From Bacillus sp. SB49 (GTDB lineage Bacteria; Bacillota; Bacilli; Bacillales; Halobacillaceae): a DNA stretch of 64,000 nt. The notes beneath the pieces were generated by a model. The model was not told where the DNA came from and searched no databases. It saw nothing but the letters and a program-made list of their open reading frames with translations. The position numbers and the translations under genes were made by a program. Within the stretch, counting starts at the first letter, position 1. Every line of letters starts with the position of its first letter. Below are positions 25,846 to 34,057 of this stretch, piece after piece. The stretch covers positions 1,029,501-1,093,500 of the forward strand of contig NZ_CP048117.1 in the NCBI RefSeq assembly GCF_000469135.2, written 5' to 3'.

Positions 25846-25871
25846 AAAACGCTTTCTGAAAACGTTTTCTT
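25846..25871 (-). promoter_or_regulatory. cre-like catabolite-repression sites before msmX
   Basis: TGAAAACGTTTTCT (25858-25871), a near-perfect CcpA-type palindrome, overlaps a second AAAACGCTTTCTG box. They sit just downstream of the predicted transcription start (+4 onward), a repressing position. Confidence 0.65.
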
Positions 25872-25881
25872 ATTAGCTTCA

Positions 25882-25910
25882 GTGTAGCGGAGTTCCTTGA
25901 TCTGGTAAAT
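25882..25910 (-). promoter_or_regulatory. Sigma-A promoter of msmX
   Basis: TTTACC (25905-25910), 17 bases, TACACT (25882-25887) on the minus strand, predicted start near 25875. Confidence 0.55.
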
Positions 25911-25912
25911 GG

Positions 25913-25957
25913 ACAAAGTGCACAAACCTCTGTCGAATTGGTTTGTGCACTTTGTCG
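25913..25957. repeat. Perfect 17-bp inverted repeat upstream of msmX -35
   Basis: The arms GACAAAGTGCACAAACC and its exact complement are separated by 11 bases. The repeat starts four bases after the stop codon of the PucR-type regulator gene and ends two bases before the msmX -35 hexamer. It has no T tract on the minus strand, so it is a poor terminator. An operator for the neighbouring regulator, or an mRNA-stabilising hairpin, fits better. Confidence 0.7.
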
Positions 25958-25961
25958 GATG

Positions 25962-26855
25962 TTACTGTTCCATTTGCAAAAGAGCCAGATATACCGGGAC
26001 TGCCACTTCAAATTTCTTTACATCCAGTCCTGTTCTTTCAATGAATTTGTCGACCCTGTATTGCAGGCTGTTCCGGTGCATATACAATTTCTTAGCCGCG
26101 AGAGTCGTGTTGGAACCGGACTCGAGGAACACCCGGATGGTATCAAGCAGTTCCTTCTCCTCGTCCATATCTGAAAAAACGGTTCGTTTCATATAATTCC
26201 AATCCTCTCTGTTCAGAGAATCTAGAAAAAGGTACGGCAGGATTTCGATGGAGGACACGACGGGACCCAAATGATAATCGGCTGCAATAGCTGCTGCCCT
26301 TTCGGACCAGAGGAATACGGTGCGCGCATCTTGAATATGCGTTTCCGTATCACTGACATAGAAGCGGATGTCGGTATAGAGATCGCTCATCAATATGTCC
26401 GGGATGCCTTCCAAAGTGAGCAGTTCCTGATTTTCCTGAAATACTTCTTCAATAATCATTCCTTCCCGGTTATTCTTCCAAAGAATTGGTACTTCCTCCG
26501 GGAAAAGCGATTGGAAAGCTTCTTGTATCGATTCCTTATCAGGCGTTGTATCCTTGATGGAGAAAATTAAGAAACGAAAGGCCCGAGGCGGATGGAAATC
26601 AGGAGCTTTGTCCTGGCCTTTAAGTATTTGCCGCCATTGGGCTTCTCTTGTCGGTTCCCCGTGCCTCTCGTTGATCGGCGTGAGGAAAATCGACAGCAGG
26701 TCTGCTTCTTTATCGTGAAGTGCAGCTTTGTCAATACCGACCAAATCGCCGTCCTCCGTCGTAAACCATTGGAATTTTGCTGCCTCTTTTCTGTTTTTAG
26801 GTTTCTGTAATAAGATCGAAGGGTATATACGTGTGAGTTGATCGATTATCGTCAT
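25962..26855 (-). CDS. PucR/CdaR-family transcriptional regulator
   Basis: The 297-residue protein ends with the PucR-type helix-turn-helix (TLAAKKLYMHRNSLQYRVDK, then FIERTGLDVKKFE). The N-terminal and central regions resemble the GGDEF-like sensor core of CdaR proteins in length but carry no recognisable catalytic motif. Members sense sugar acids, purine catabolites or amino acids. The ATG at 26855 follows AAGGAAGAGAGCC. It sits directly upstream of msmX on the same strand with a large inverted repeat between them, so msmX is a candidate target. Confidence 0.82.
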   Translation of the reverse strand: MTIIDQLTRIYPSILLQKPKNRKEAAKFQWFTTEDGDLVGIDKAALHDKEADLLSIFLTPINERHGEPTREAQWRQILKGQDKAPDFHPPRAFRFLIFSIKDTTPDKESIQEAFQSLFPEEVPILWKNNREGMIIEEVFQENQELLTLEGIPDILMSDLYTDIRFYVSDTETHIQDARTVFLWSERAAAIAADYHLGPVVSSIEILPYLFLDSLNREDWNYMKRTVFSDMDEEKELLDTIRVFLESGSNTTLAAKKLYMHRNSLQYRVDKFIERTGLDVKKFEVAVPVYLALLQMEQ

Positions 26856-26975
26856 AGCTCGGCTCTCTTCCTTTTCATTAGAATATTTAATAATATAGTA
26901 GTACAATATAGGAATTACGCAAAGCGCTGTTATCAAAATAAGATAAAGGGTGTTAGTGGAGAGGAGGAAAAAGAC

Positions 26976-27257
26976 ATGGATCAATTGAAGGAAAAAAGCG
27001 TCTACGGTCAGGAGACCAAGAATCGGTTGAAGAGAATTGAGGGACAGGTCCGGGGCGTGTTGAAGATGATGGAAGAAGAAAAGGACTGCAAAGATGTCAT
27101 CACCCAACTTTCCGCTGCCCGTTCTGCAATGGACCGTGCAATCGGGTACATCGTGGCGAAGAACCTGGAAGGATGCATTCGTCAGGCACATGAAGAAGGA
27201 GAATCAGCGGAGGATTTAATTAATGAAGCAGTTCAAATGATTGTTAAAAGCCGATGA
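26976..27257 (+). CDS. CsoR-family repressor, CstR-like (persulfide sensor type)
   Basis: The 93-residue all-helical repressor begins ETKNRLKRIEGQVRGVLKMM, the DUF156 signature. The metal or sulfur site has Cys in KDCKDVI (about residue 37) and Cys in AKNLEGCIR (about residue 67). The His that CsoR needs for Cu(I) is Asn here, exactly as in CstR, which senses persulfides through its two Cys. GAGGAGGAAAAAGAC sets the ATG at 26976. No rhodanese, SqrA or TauE gene is adjacent, so it is an orphan regulator here. Confidence 0.85.
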   Translation: MDQLKEKSVYGQETKNRLKRIEGQVRGVLKMMEEEKDCKDVITQLSAARSAMDRAIGYIVAKNLEGCIRQAHEEGESAEDLINEAVQMIVKSR

Positions 27258-27273
27258 GCTCGTCGGAATAAAG

Positions 27274-27329
27274 AAAGCTGTCGCTTCACCGCGTCTGGAA
27301 CCCAGACCTTTTAGCGACAGCTTTTTTTT
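27274..27329 (+). terminator. Terminator of the CstR-like gene
   Basis: Long stem AAAGCTGTCGCT / AGCGACAGCTTT with an inner GTCTGG/CCAGAC hairpin and eight T. Confidence 0.85.
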
Positions 27330-27504
27330 ATTTCCCGTCTTTCTTATTTTCTGCCTGTTCCGGGATCTCATGGGCTTCTCCTATTTGTTCTCTGCCGTAC
27401 ACAGGGAGGACCGTGCCGCCGGCCATACCTTCATTGATCATACGGTCGACATCCAGCTCATATTTATCTTTTCCTTCGGGAGCTTCCTTTCGCTTCTTCG
27501 TCAT
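27328..27504 (-). CDS. Small conserved Bacillaceae protein, 58 residues
   Basis: A short gene with an excellent ribosome site (AAAAGGAGGTGAGAAA) before ATG 27504. The hydrophilic product begins MTKKRKEAPEGKDKYELDVD and contains DRMINEGMAGGTVLPVYGR, a segment I have seen conserved in small Bacillus proteins of unknown role. There is no Cys, signal peptide or membrane helix. It is convergent with the CstR-like gene; its stop codon lies inside the latter's terminator tail. Confidence 0.7.
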   Translation of the reverse strand: MTKKRKEAPEGKDKYELDVDRMINEGMAGGTVLPVYGREQIGEAHEIPEQAENKKDGK

Positions 27505-27637
27505 TTTCTCACCTCCTTTTTTACATTCTGCCCGATATGGCAGAAACGATGAGGAAAGGAAGCGCTTCTTCTCTTATTGGCACGAGACGTGGAAATCGAT
27601 TATACTTGGTACACTATGATTGGAAAGAAGGTTGAAC

Positions 27638-28774
27638 ATGAATCCAGTACTACTCATCATCATGATGGTCGCCATCGGGGCCCTGATTGGTGGTTTGACG
27701 AATTCATTGGCTATTAAGATGCTTTTCCGTCCGTACCGGGCGGTTTATATAGGGAAATTCCGACTTCCATTTACACCCGGGTTGATTCCTAAGCGTCAGA
27801 AAGAACTGGCGCAGCAGCTTGGAAAGATGGTCGTCAACCATCTGTTGACAGCAGAAGGACTTCGAAGGAAATTGGAGCATCCGAAATTTCAGGAACAGAT
27901 GACCGCGTTTGCCGGCCGTGAGGTTCAAAAATTACTGCAGCAGGACAAGCCTTTACGTGACCTGCTCAACAAGTATCACGTGGACGTTTCGACCGCTATG
28001 TTGGAACAACAGATAGAAGCATGGGTCGAAGAGCGTTATGATCTGGTTATGGAACGATATCGCACGGTTCCGCTTAAAGAGGTTCTGAAAGAGCAATGGC
28101 TGGAACAGGCGGACGAAAGTATAGAAGCTCTGGCCGGGCATCTGCAGGCGAGCGTCGAACAATACTTCCGAAGTGGGGAAGGCCGGGAGAAAGTGGAGGC
28201 GCTCATTGAAAATTATATGGACAACCAAGGTTTTCTTGGCAGCATGATTTCCTCATTCATCGGTCCGGAGGGACTGACGGAGCGTATTTATCCCCTTATA
28301 CTAAAGTATGTTTCCGATAGAGAGATGAATGACTGGCTGCAGTCGATGCTTCGTAAAGAGAAGGACAAGCTGCTCGAGCAGCCGGTCGGTTTCTTTGAAG
28401 ATAAGGTCGGAAGCCGGACGATCAGCAAAACTCTAGGCAGGACAGCCTCCAACGCCCTCCCTGTGGAAGAGTGGATGAACCGGACGGTACAGGAGTGGAC
28501 AGCTCCTTATCAGAAGAAGATTGTAGAAGAGTTCGTGCCTGTGGTCGTTCAGAAATCGATCGTCCTGTTATCCTCGAAGATAGAAGGTCTCATGTCTACG
28601 ATGAAACTTGCAGACATTGTTCAGGAAGAAGTGGAAGCCTTTCAAGTCGATCGACTGGAGGAAATGGTTCTCGGCATTTCCAGAAGGGAATTTAAGATGA
28701 TTACGTATCTTGGTGCTCTTCTCGGTGGATTAATCGGAATATTACAGGGATTGATTGTCTTATTGATGGGATAA
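27638..28774 (+). CDS. yheB: DUF445 membrane protein YheB
   Basis: The 378-residue protein has an N-terminal membrane helix (LLIIMMVAIGALIGGLTNSLAIKMLF) running into the conserved RPYRAVYIGKFRLPFTPGLIPKR motif. A long helical cytosolic region follows, and a C-terminal membrane helix (YLGALLGGLIGILQGLIVLL) closes it. It matches B. subtilis YheB in length and order with yheA. Function is unknown. The ATG at 27638 follows GAAGGTTGAAC, preferred over one six codons upstream. Confidence 0.92.
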   Translation: MNPVLLIIMMVAIGALIGGLTNSLAIKMLFRPYRAVYIGKFRLPFTPGLIPKRQKELAQQLGKMVVNHLLTAEGLRRKLEHPKFQEQMTAFAGREVQKLLQQDKPLRDLLNKYHVDVSTAMLEQQIEAWVEERYDLVMERYRTVPLKEVLKEQWLEQADESIEALAGHLQASVEQYFRSGEGREKVEALIENYMDNQGFLGSMISSFIGPEGLTERIYPLILKYVSDREMNDWLQSMLRKEKDKLLEQPVGFFEDKVGSRTISKTLGRTASNALPVEEWMNRTVQEWTAPYQKKIVEEFVPVVVQKSIVLLSSKIEGLMSTMKLADIVQEEVEAFQVDRLEEMVLGISRREFKMITYLGALLGGLIGILQGLIVLLMG

Positions 28775-28860
28775 CCGGTAATTCCTATACAGAACGAAAT
28801 GAGTTTGTTATAGTGGGGTAGGAGTTTTGAAAGAACGAAATCTTAGGAGGTACGTAAATT

Positions 28861-29220
28861 ATGTCAAACCTATACGATCACGCATATGATCTTGAGAAAG
28901 CAATCCGCAACAGCGAGGAATTCAACGGACTGAAAAGTGCTTATGAAGCAGTCATGAACGACGAAGCTGCGAAGAAAATGTTCGATGATTTCCGCGAAAC
29001 ACAAATCAACCTGCAGCAGAAACAAATGCAGGGTCAGGAAATTACAGAGGAAGAAGTGGAACAGGCACGCAACGTGGTAGAGCTTGTTCAGCAGCACCCT
29101 CAAATCTCCAAGCTTATGGAAGAAGAACAGCGTCTGAACACGGTTATCAATGACATCAGCCGCATCATCACGAAGCCGTTGGAAGAGCTTTACGGTAACC
29201 CGGAAGCACCTCAACAGTAA
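28861..29220 (+). CDS. yheA: YlbF/YmcA-family protein YheA
   Basis: This 119-residue all-helical protein of the YlbF/YmcA (DUF964) family has the typical ANDLEKAIRNSEEF-like start and the FRETQINLQQKQMQGQEIT helix. Relatives YlbF, YmcA and YaaT form a complex affecting RNase Y and sporulation or competence; YheA itself is uncharacterised. TTAGGAGGTACGTAAATT precedes the ATG. It follows yheB by 86 bases, as in B. subtilis. Confidence 0.92.
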   Translation: MSNLYDHAYDLEKAIRNSEEFNGLKSAYEAVMNDEAAKKMFDDFRETQINLQQKQMQGQEITEEEVEQARNVVELVQQHPQISKLMEEEQRLNTVINDISRIITKPLEELYGNPEAPQQ

Positions 29221-29232
29221 GTAATTCGTACA

Positions 29233-29261
29233 CGCCGCCTGAAAAGGGCGGCGTTTTTTTT
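29233..29261 (+). terminator. Terminator of yheBA
   Basis: CGCCGCC / GGGCGGCG stem with a run of eight T. Confidence 0.88.
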
Positions 29262-29319
29262 GCCTTTTTAAAGATGAAAAGGCAAAAACAAGGGAATGCT
29301 GTCGATCAAAGCAGGAAAA

Positions 29320-29333
29320 TGAATGGTCATTCA
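29320..29333 (+). promoter_or_regulatory. TetR/FadR-like operator upstream of yhaR
   Basis: TGAATG-GT-CATTCA is an inverted repeat with the same half-sites as the FadR box at lcfB but a 2-base centre. It lies 48 bases before the yhaR start. Confidence 0.45.
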
Positions 29334-29380
29334 CGAAAGAGTATGCATGGTTCAATTCTTATCAACGAAGGGGAATGGAT

Positions 29381-30151
29381 ATGAGTCGATATATCATAGA
29401 AGAAAAAGATAATGTCGTCCATTTGAAAATCGCCCGAGGGGAGAAATACAATGCCCTTGATGCGGGAATGCTTAAGGAATTTGTCCAGGCGCTCCACGAT
29501 GTAGAGGCGTGTGAGGCGCAGATTGTCGTCCTTTCAGGAGACGGGCAGGGATTTTGTGCGGGTGGGGATGTTACGATGATGACGGAAGTGGCGGATAAAG
29601 ATGTATTTGCTGCTGTTATGAATGATATTGAATCCATCGTGACGTCGATATTCCGTATGCCTAAGATTGTCATAGCCGCTGTTCACGGACCAGCTGTAGG
29701 ATTAGGATTAAGCATTGCCCTTTCGGCTGATTATATTATCGCGGATGCGGACGCCAAGCTTTCGATGAATTTCATTGGTATTGGTCTCGCTCCGGATGGA
29801 GGAGGTCATTTCTGGCTTCAAGAACGGCTTGGAACCCATCAAGCAAAGCACTTCGTCTGGGCTGGAGAACAGATGACGGCCGAACAAGCTCTCGAGCATA
29901 AACTGGTGGATAAAGTTGTAGAGGGAGACATACAGGCTGAAGCGGATACGTTCGCTGCCTATTGGAGCAGGCGTCCATTATCTTCGATGATTGCAACAAA
30001 GCAGATCTATCATCAATATCAAATGCCTCAACTGCAGCGTTATCTTGCAGATGAGAGGGAAGCGCAGTGGCAGCTGAGGCAGACCGCCGATCATGAAGAA
30101 GGCGTTCGTGCATTCGTTGAAAAGCGAAGACCACATTTTACCGGGAGATAA
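29381..30151 (+). CDS. yhaR: Enoyl-CoA hydratase/isomerase family protein YhaR
   Basis: The 256-residue crotonase-fold protein has oxyanion-hole segments GFCAGGDVTMM (about residues 60-70) and HGPAVGLGLSIALSADY (about 105-120). One catalytic Glu appears lost (DGGGHFWLQERLG near residue 138), so it may be an isomerase or thioesterase-like crotonase rather than a hydratase. The ATG at 29381 is seven bases after AAGGGGA; the ATG two codons upstream is too close. The FadR-like palindrome upstream suggests control with fatty-acid degradation. Confidence 0.88.
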   Translation: MSRYIIEEKDNVVHLKIARGEKYNALDAGMLKEFVQALHDVEACEAQIVVLSGDGQGFCAGGDVTMMTEVADKDVFAAVMNDIESIVTSIFRMPKIVIAAVHGPAVGLGLSIALSADYIIADADAKLSMNFIGIGLAPDGGGHFWLQERLGTHQAKHFVWAGEQMTAEQALEHKLVDKVVEGDIQAEADTFAAYWSRRPLSSMIATKQIYHQYQMPQLQRYLADEREAQWQLRQTADHEEGVRAFVEKRRPHFTGR

Positions 30152-30159
30152 GAAAGTAG

Positions 30160-30192
30160 GAAAGCCACGCACCTGAAGATGCGTGGCTTGAT
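30160..30192. terminator. Terminator between yhaR and the yhzD-like gene
   Basis: AAGCCACGCA / TGCGTGGCTT stem between convergent genes; the T tract is short on both sides. Confidence 0.7.
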
Positions 30193-30197
30193 TTATT

Positions 30198-30383
30198 TCA
30201 TCGGTGAAACAGGACGAGACGGCCGTCCGGAGATACACAGCGGTGAGTGTAGCTGTCGTATCCCTTCTCTGCTAACTTTTGAGAACCAATATCTTTCGCT
30301 TTGTCATCGTTCTCTGCTTCGAATGCTTCATCCAGTACATTTGTGCCGTCCTTTTCGAATACGGTTAAGTAGTAACGCTTCAT
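30198..30383 (-). CDS. yhzD: YhzD-like small protein
   Basis: This 61-residue protein (MKRYYLTVFEKDGTNVLDEA, later THRCVSPDGRLVLFHR) fits the YhzD-like family, whose B. subtilis member lies in the same chromosomal area. It is probably a small alpha/beta cytosolic protein of unknown function. CTGAGGAGGCATTGCC precedes the ATG. Confidence 0.78.
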   Translation of the reverse strand: MKRYYLTVFEKDGTNVLDEAFEAENDDKAKDIGSQKLAEKGYDSYTHRCVSPDGRLVLFHR

Positions 30384-30543
30384 GGCAATGCCTCCTCAGG
30401 TGAATAATCGTTCATTTTCTTACATTGGCTTTTCATACGGGAAAATCCTGCATGGAAGCTGGATTTCTTTTATTTTCCTTGATTATGAAACCTTTTGTTC
30501 AAATAGGGCGTACGTATAGAGTACAGAAAGGGGAGAGAAAGGC

Positions 30544-31443
30544 ATGACATTGAAATTAAAATCTGTGACGAAGCAGTTCGGGTCGTTTACAGCTGTGAAT
30601 GATTTATCGCTGGAAATACCGGAAAAGCAGATCTTCGGGTTTCTTGGTGCGAATGGTGCGGGAAAAACGACGACGTTCCGGATGATTCTCGGGCTGCTGG
30701 ATCAATCAGCAGGAGAGATTACGTGGGAGGGCGAGACCGTCGGTTACGATAAGAGTCATTTAATTGGTTATTTACCGGAGGAAAGAGGGCTGTATCCGAA
30801 ACTGAAGGTTCGTGACCAACTCGTCTATCTCGCCTCTTTACGCGGGATGAAGAAGGCAGAAGCCGTAAAGGAAGTTAAAGCCTGGCTCGAACGTTTCAAA
30901 GTGCCGGAGTATGAACAGAAACGAGTCGAGGAGTTGTCCAAAGGAAACCAGCAAAAAATCCAGTTCATATCTGCCGTTTTACATAAGCCGAAGCTGCTGA
31001 TTCTCGATGAGCCTTTTTCCGGATTAGACCCGGTTAATGTAGAGATGCTTAAGTCTGCTGTCGTCGATTTGAAAGAAGCAGGCACGTCGATTGTTTTCTC
31101 TTCCCACCGGATGGAGCATGTAGAAGAATTGTGTGAGCATTTATGCATCATGCATCACGGCCGCCCGGTTGTCCATGGAAAGTTGAAGGACATTAAACGT
31201 TCTTTCGGAAAAAAGAATATCCGTGTACATGCGGACTTCGATACGTCCTACTTGGAGGCGGTGGAAGGGGTGACGGCTTACAAGTCCATGTCGGAAGGAT
31301 GCGAATTGCAGATTGCGGAGGAATCGGTTGCCGGCCGCGTGTTTGAAGCGCTTCATGGGAAAGGATTCGTACGCACCTTCGATTTAGAAGAGCCTACCTT
31401 GAATGATATTTTCATTGAGAAAGTGGGGTCTTCCTATGAATAA
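30544..31443 (+). CDS. yhaQ: ABC exporter ATPase YhaQ
   Basis: This 299-residue NatA-type ATPase has Walker A GANGAGKTT, signature LSKGNQQKIQF, Walker B LLILDEPFSGLD, switch SSHRMEH and a C-terminal ~70-residue extension typical of the YhaQ/NatA class. It partners the YhaP permease, whose start overlaps its end by 8 bases. In B. subtilis this pair is similar to the Na+ exporter NatAB; Na+ or drug export is inference. Confidence 0.92.
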   Translation: MTLKLKSVTKQFGSFTAVNDLSLEIPEKQIFGFLGANGAGKTTTFRMILGLLDQSAGEITWEGETVGYDKSHLIGYLPEERGLYPKLKVRDQLVYLASLRGMKKAEAVKEVKAWLERFKVPEYEQKRVEELSKGNQQKIQFISAVLHKPKLLILDEPFSGLDPVNVEMLKSAVVDLKEAGTSIVFSSHRMEHVEELCEHLCIMHHGRPVVHGKLKDIKRSFGKKNIRVHADFDTSYLEAVEGVTAYKSMSEGCELQIAEESVAGRVFEALHGKGFVRTFDLEEPTLNDIFIEKVGSSYE

Positions 31444-32689
31444 ATTCTTCATTATGATGGGGCATGCCTATAAAAACAGAGTGAAGTCGAAATCATTCGT
31501 CATCACGACGGTTGTGATGGTTGCTCTTATTTTTCTAGTTTCCAACCTTCAATCCATCATCGAAACATTCTCAGGAGAAGAAGACAGCAGGGAAGTAGCA
31601 GTCCTTTCTGAAAATCCGGAATGGTACGCTGCACTGGAACAGACACTATCGACCAATGAAGAGATGGAATTAACGAATTACAAAGGGAACCTCGATGAAG
31701 CAAAAGAGGAAGTGGAATCCGGCAATTATGATTCCATTATCGAAATAGAAGCGGATGAATCCGGCCTGCCTGTCGCGACGTATTATGCGGATCAGATCGC
31801 TAATACAGGAGAGAGTGAACCTGTCCGCCAAGCACTGGAACAAATGAAGGTCCTTCAGGTGACACAAGATGCGAACGTCGATCCGGAAGTCCTTCAGCAG
31901 ATTAATCAGCCGGTCGTCTTCGAGTTGGTAGCTTTGGAAGAGAGTGCAAAAACGGCCGAAGAATTGGAACAAACGCGTGGGATCGTCTACATCATGCTGT
32001 TCTTTATGTATTTTTCCGTCATCATGTACGGCAATATGATAGCGACGGAAGTGGCGACGGAGAAGTCGAGCCGCGTCATGGAAATACTCATTTCTTCCGT
32101 CTCACCTGTATCGCAGATGTTTGCAAAAATCATCGGAATTGCTCTGCTCGGTTTGACTCAGTTTGCCGTCTTTATCCTGGCTGGGTATATTGGCTTGAAA
32201 CAGAGTGCTGATGGAGGCGAAGATACATTCCTCAGCTTCATCGGTCTGACCAATATTGAGCCGATGACCATTATCTATGCCGTCATCTTCTTCCTGCTCG
32301 GCTATCTGCTTTATGCTACGCTTGCAGCTATGCTCGGTTCTCTTGTCAGCAGACTGGAGGACGCCCAGCAGATCGTTGCACCGATGATCATGATGATCGT
32401 CATCGCCTTCTTCCTGGCAATAGTGGGCTTAAGCATGCCGGATGCCACATTCATCACAGCAGCTTCGTATTTCCCATTCTTTACGCCGCTGCTTATGTTC
32501 CTGCGTGTAGGTATGCTGGATGTACCCGGTTGGGAAGTAGCTTTATCCCTAGGGGTTCTTATTGGATCGATCGTACTGCTTGCCGTCATCGGTGCAAGGA
32601 TTTACCGCGGCGGTGTTCTCATGTACGGGAAATCCACGTCACTCAAGGATGTGAAGACGGCCCTTCAATTATCTAAAAAGGAAAAATAA
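31436..32689 (+). CDS. yhaP: ABC-2 exporter permease YhaP
   Basis: The 417-residue NatB-type permease has a first membrane helix near residues 15-38 and a long acidic extracellular loop (about 40-180, rich in Glu). Five or six more helices follow from LFFMYFSVIMYGNMIATEVATE onward. The motif EKSSRVMEILISSVSP is the ABC-2 coupling loop. The ATG at 31436 overlaps yhaQ and follows GTGGGG. The strongly acidic outer loop fits a halophile. Confidence 0.9.
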   Translation: MNKFFIMMGHAYKNRVKSKSFVITTVVMVALIFLVSNLQSIIETFSGEEDSREVAVLSENPEWYAALEQTLSTNEEMELTNYKGNLDEAKEEVESGNYDSIIEIEADESGLPVATYYADQIANTGESEPVRQALEQMKVLQVTQDANVDPEVLQQINQPVVFELVALEESAKTAEELEQTRGIVYIMLFFMYFSVIMYGNMIATEVATEKSSRVMEILISSVSPVSQMFAKIIGIALLGLTQFAVFILAGYIGLKQSADGGEDTFLSFIGLTNIEPMTIIYAVIFFLLGYLLYATLAAMLGSLVSRLEDAQQIVAPMIMMIVIAFFLAIVGLSMPDATFITAASYFPFFTPLLMFLRVGMLDVPGWEVALSLGVLIGSIVLLAVIGARIYRGGVLMYGKSTSLKDVKTALQLSKKEK

Positions 32690-32694
32690 AGCTG

Positions 32695-32732
32695 GAGATC
32701 TGCGGGAGAGGGCTTCCGCAGATCTTTTTTTG
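32695..32732 (+). terminator. Terminator of yhaQP
   Basis: GAGATCTGCGG / CCGCAGATCTTT with a 10-base loop and seven T. Confidence 0.88.
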
Positions 32733-32809
32733 TGTTATAGGGGAACGTGCATTCGTTTCTTTCGTTTGGTAAAATGAAGATAAAGCTATTGGAAAAGGGG
32801 AAAGTCTAC

Positions 32810-34057
32810 ATGCATAAACCGATCCGTTTTATCCACAGTGCGGACCTGCACCTCGACAGCCTCTTCAAGACGAAGGGACATCTCGATGATCGTATACTGG
32901 AGCAGCTGCGCGAAAGTACCTTCCATGCATTCGATAAGCTGGTCCAGGCAGCTATTGAGCATGAGGTGGATTTTGTGCTGATTACCGGTGACTTATATAA
33001 TGAAGAAAACCGGAGTCTGAAAGCACAGGTTCACCTCCGGGAAGGATTCAAACGCTTGAAGAAGTTTGGAATCCCTGTGTTTTTAAGCTACGGTAACCAT
33101 GACTTTACGAAGGGGATGGAAGATCCAATTGAGTTCCCTGACAATGTACATATTTTTCGATCAGAGAATGTAGAACATTTTATATATGAAAAGCAGGGGG
33201 AGCCACTCGCTCATATATATGGCTTCAGTTATGAAACAAAAGCGGTGGAAGACAGAAAAGCACTCGAATACAAGCGTACAGGGGCCCCGGCATATCATAT
33301 CGGAATGCTCCACGGCAGCTTGGATTCGAACAGCGATCATGATGTATATGCTCCGTTCACAATAAGTGAATTGAGGGAGCGTGACATGGACTACTGGGCG
33401 CTCGGTCATATTCATAAGCGAAGCATACTTTCCGAGGATCCGCCAATCGTGTATCCGGGAAACATCCAGGGAAGATCCATGAAGGAACAAGGGGAAAAAG
33501 GCTGCTATCTGGTGGAAAATAAAGACGGAACCTGGAGCCGCAGCTTCCTGCCGCTGCATACGGTAACGTTCGAAGCGAAGAAGGCAGCTTGTTTATCCGA
33601 TCATCCACAGGCGATTGAAAAGGCATTAGACGAAGCGAAGTCGCAAGTCGGTGGAGCGAAGTCTGCTGTTATGCTGGAGGTGACGCTGACAGCAGAAGGT
33701 GGAGTGCTCAAGCGATGGGCAGAGCAAGGGACAGTCGATGAGTGGGTGGAAGTCCTGAACGAAGCGGAAGATGTAAACAGGGAAGATTGGATATGGATCG
33801 ATCGTGTCGTTATTAATGATCAGCCTGGCTGGGAAGAAGCGGAACTTCGACGTGGAAACCACTTTCCCGGTGAGCTCTTAAAGATATCTGATGAAATAGG
33901 GGACGCAGAACTGGAGGAATGGCTGGCTCCAGTCTTTCAACATCGGAAAATAGCTAAATATGCGGCAGAGATGTCCAGCGAAGAACGACTTTCCATCATG
34001 CAGGAAGCGAAGGCGCTGACCATTGACCGGTTATGGAAGGGAGAGGACAGCGAGTGA
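32810..34057 (+). CDS. yhaO: DNA repair exonuclease YhaO (Mre11/SbcD-like)
   Basis: The 415-residue metallophosphoesterase has all nuclease motifs in order: HSADLHLD (residue ~8), GDLYN, YGNHDF, MLHGS, then ALGHIHKR near residue 198. A C-terminal capping domain follows. It acts with the YhaN ATPase on DNA ends. AAAAGGGGAAAGTCTAC sets the ATG at 32810, not the upstream one at 32747. yhaN starts inside its stop codon (GTGA). Confidence 0.92.
   Translation: MHKPIRFIHSADLHLDSLFKTKGHLDDRILEQLRESTFHAFDKLVQAAIEHEVDFVLITGDLYNEENRSLKAQVHLREGFKRLKKFGIPVFLSYGNHDFTKGMEDPIEFPDNVHIFRSENVEHFIYEKQGEPLAHIYGFSYETKAVEDRKALEYKRTGAPAYHIGMLHGSLDSNSDHDVYAPFTISELRERDMDYWALGHIHKRSILSEDPPIVYPGNIQGRSMKEQGEKGCYLVENKDGTWSRSFLPLHTVTFEAKKAACLSDHPQAIEKALDEAKSQVGGAKSAVMLEVTLTAEGGVLKRWAEQGTVDEWVEVLNEAEDVNREDWIWIDRVVINDQPGWEEAELRRGNHFPGELLKISDEIGDAELEEWLAPVFQHRKIAKYAAEMSSEERLSIMQEAKALTIDRLWKGEDSE

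Noticed and set aside
26856-27191. N-terminal extension of the PucR-type regulator to 409 residues
   Set aside because: The extra part is antisense to the CstR-like gene and has no ribosome site; the ATG at 26855 does.
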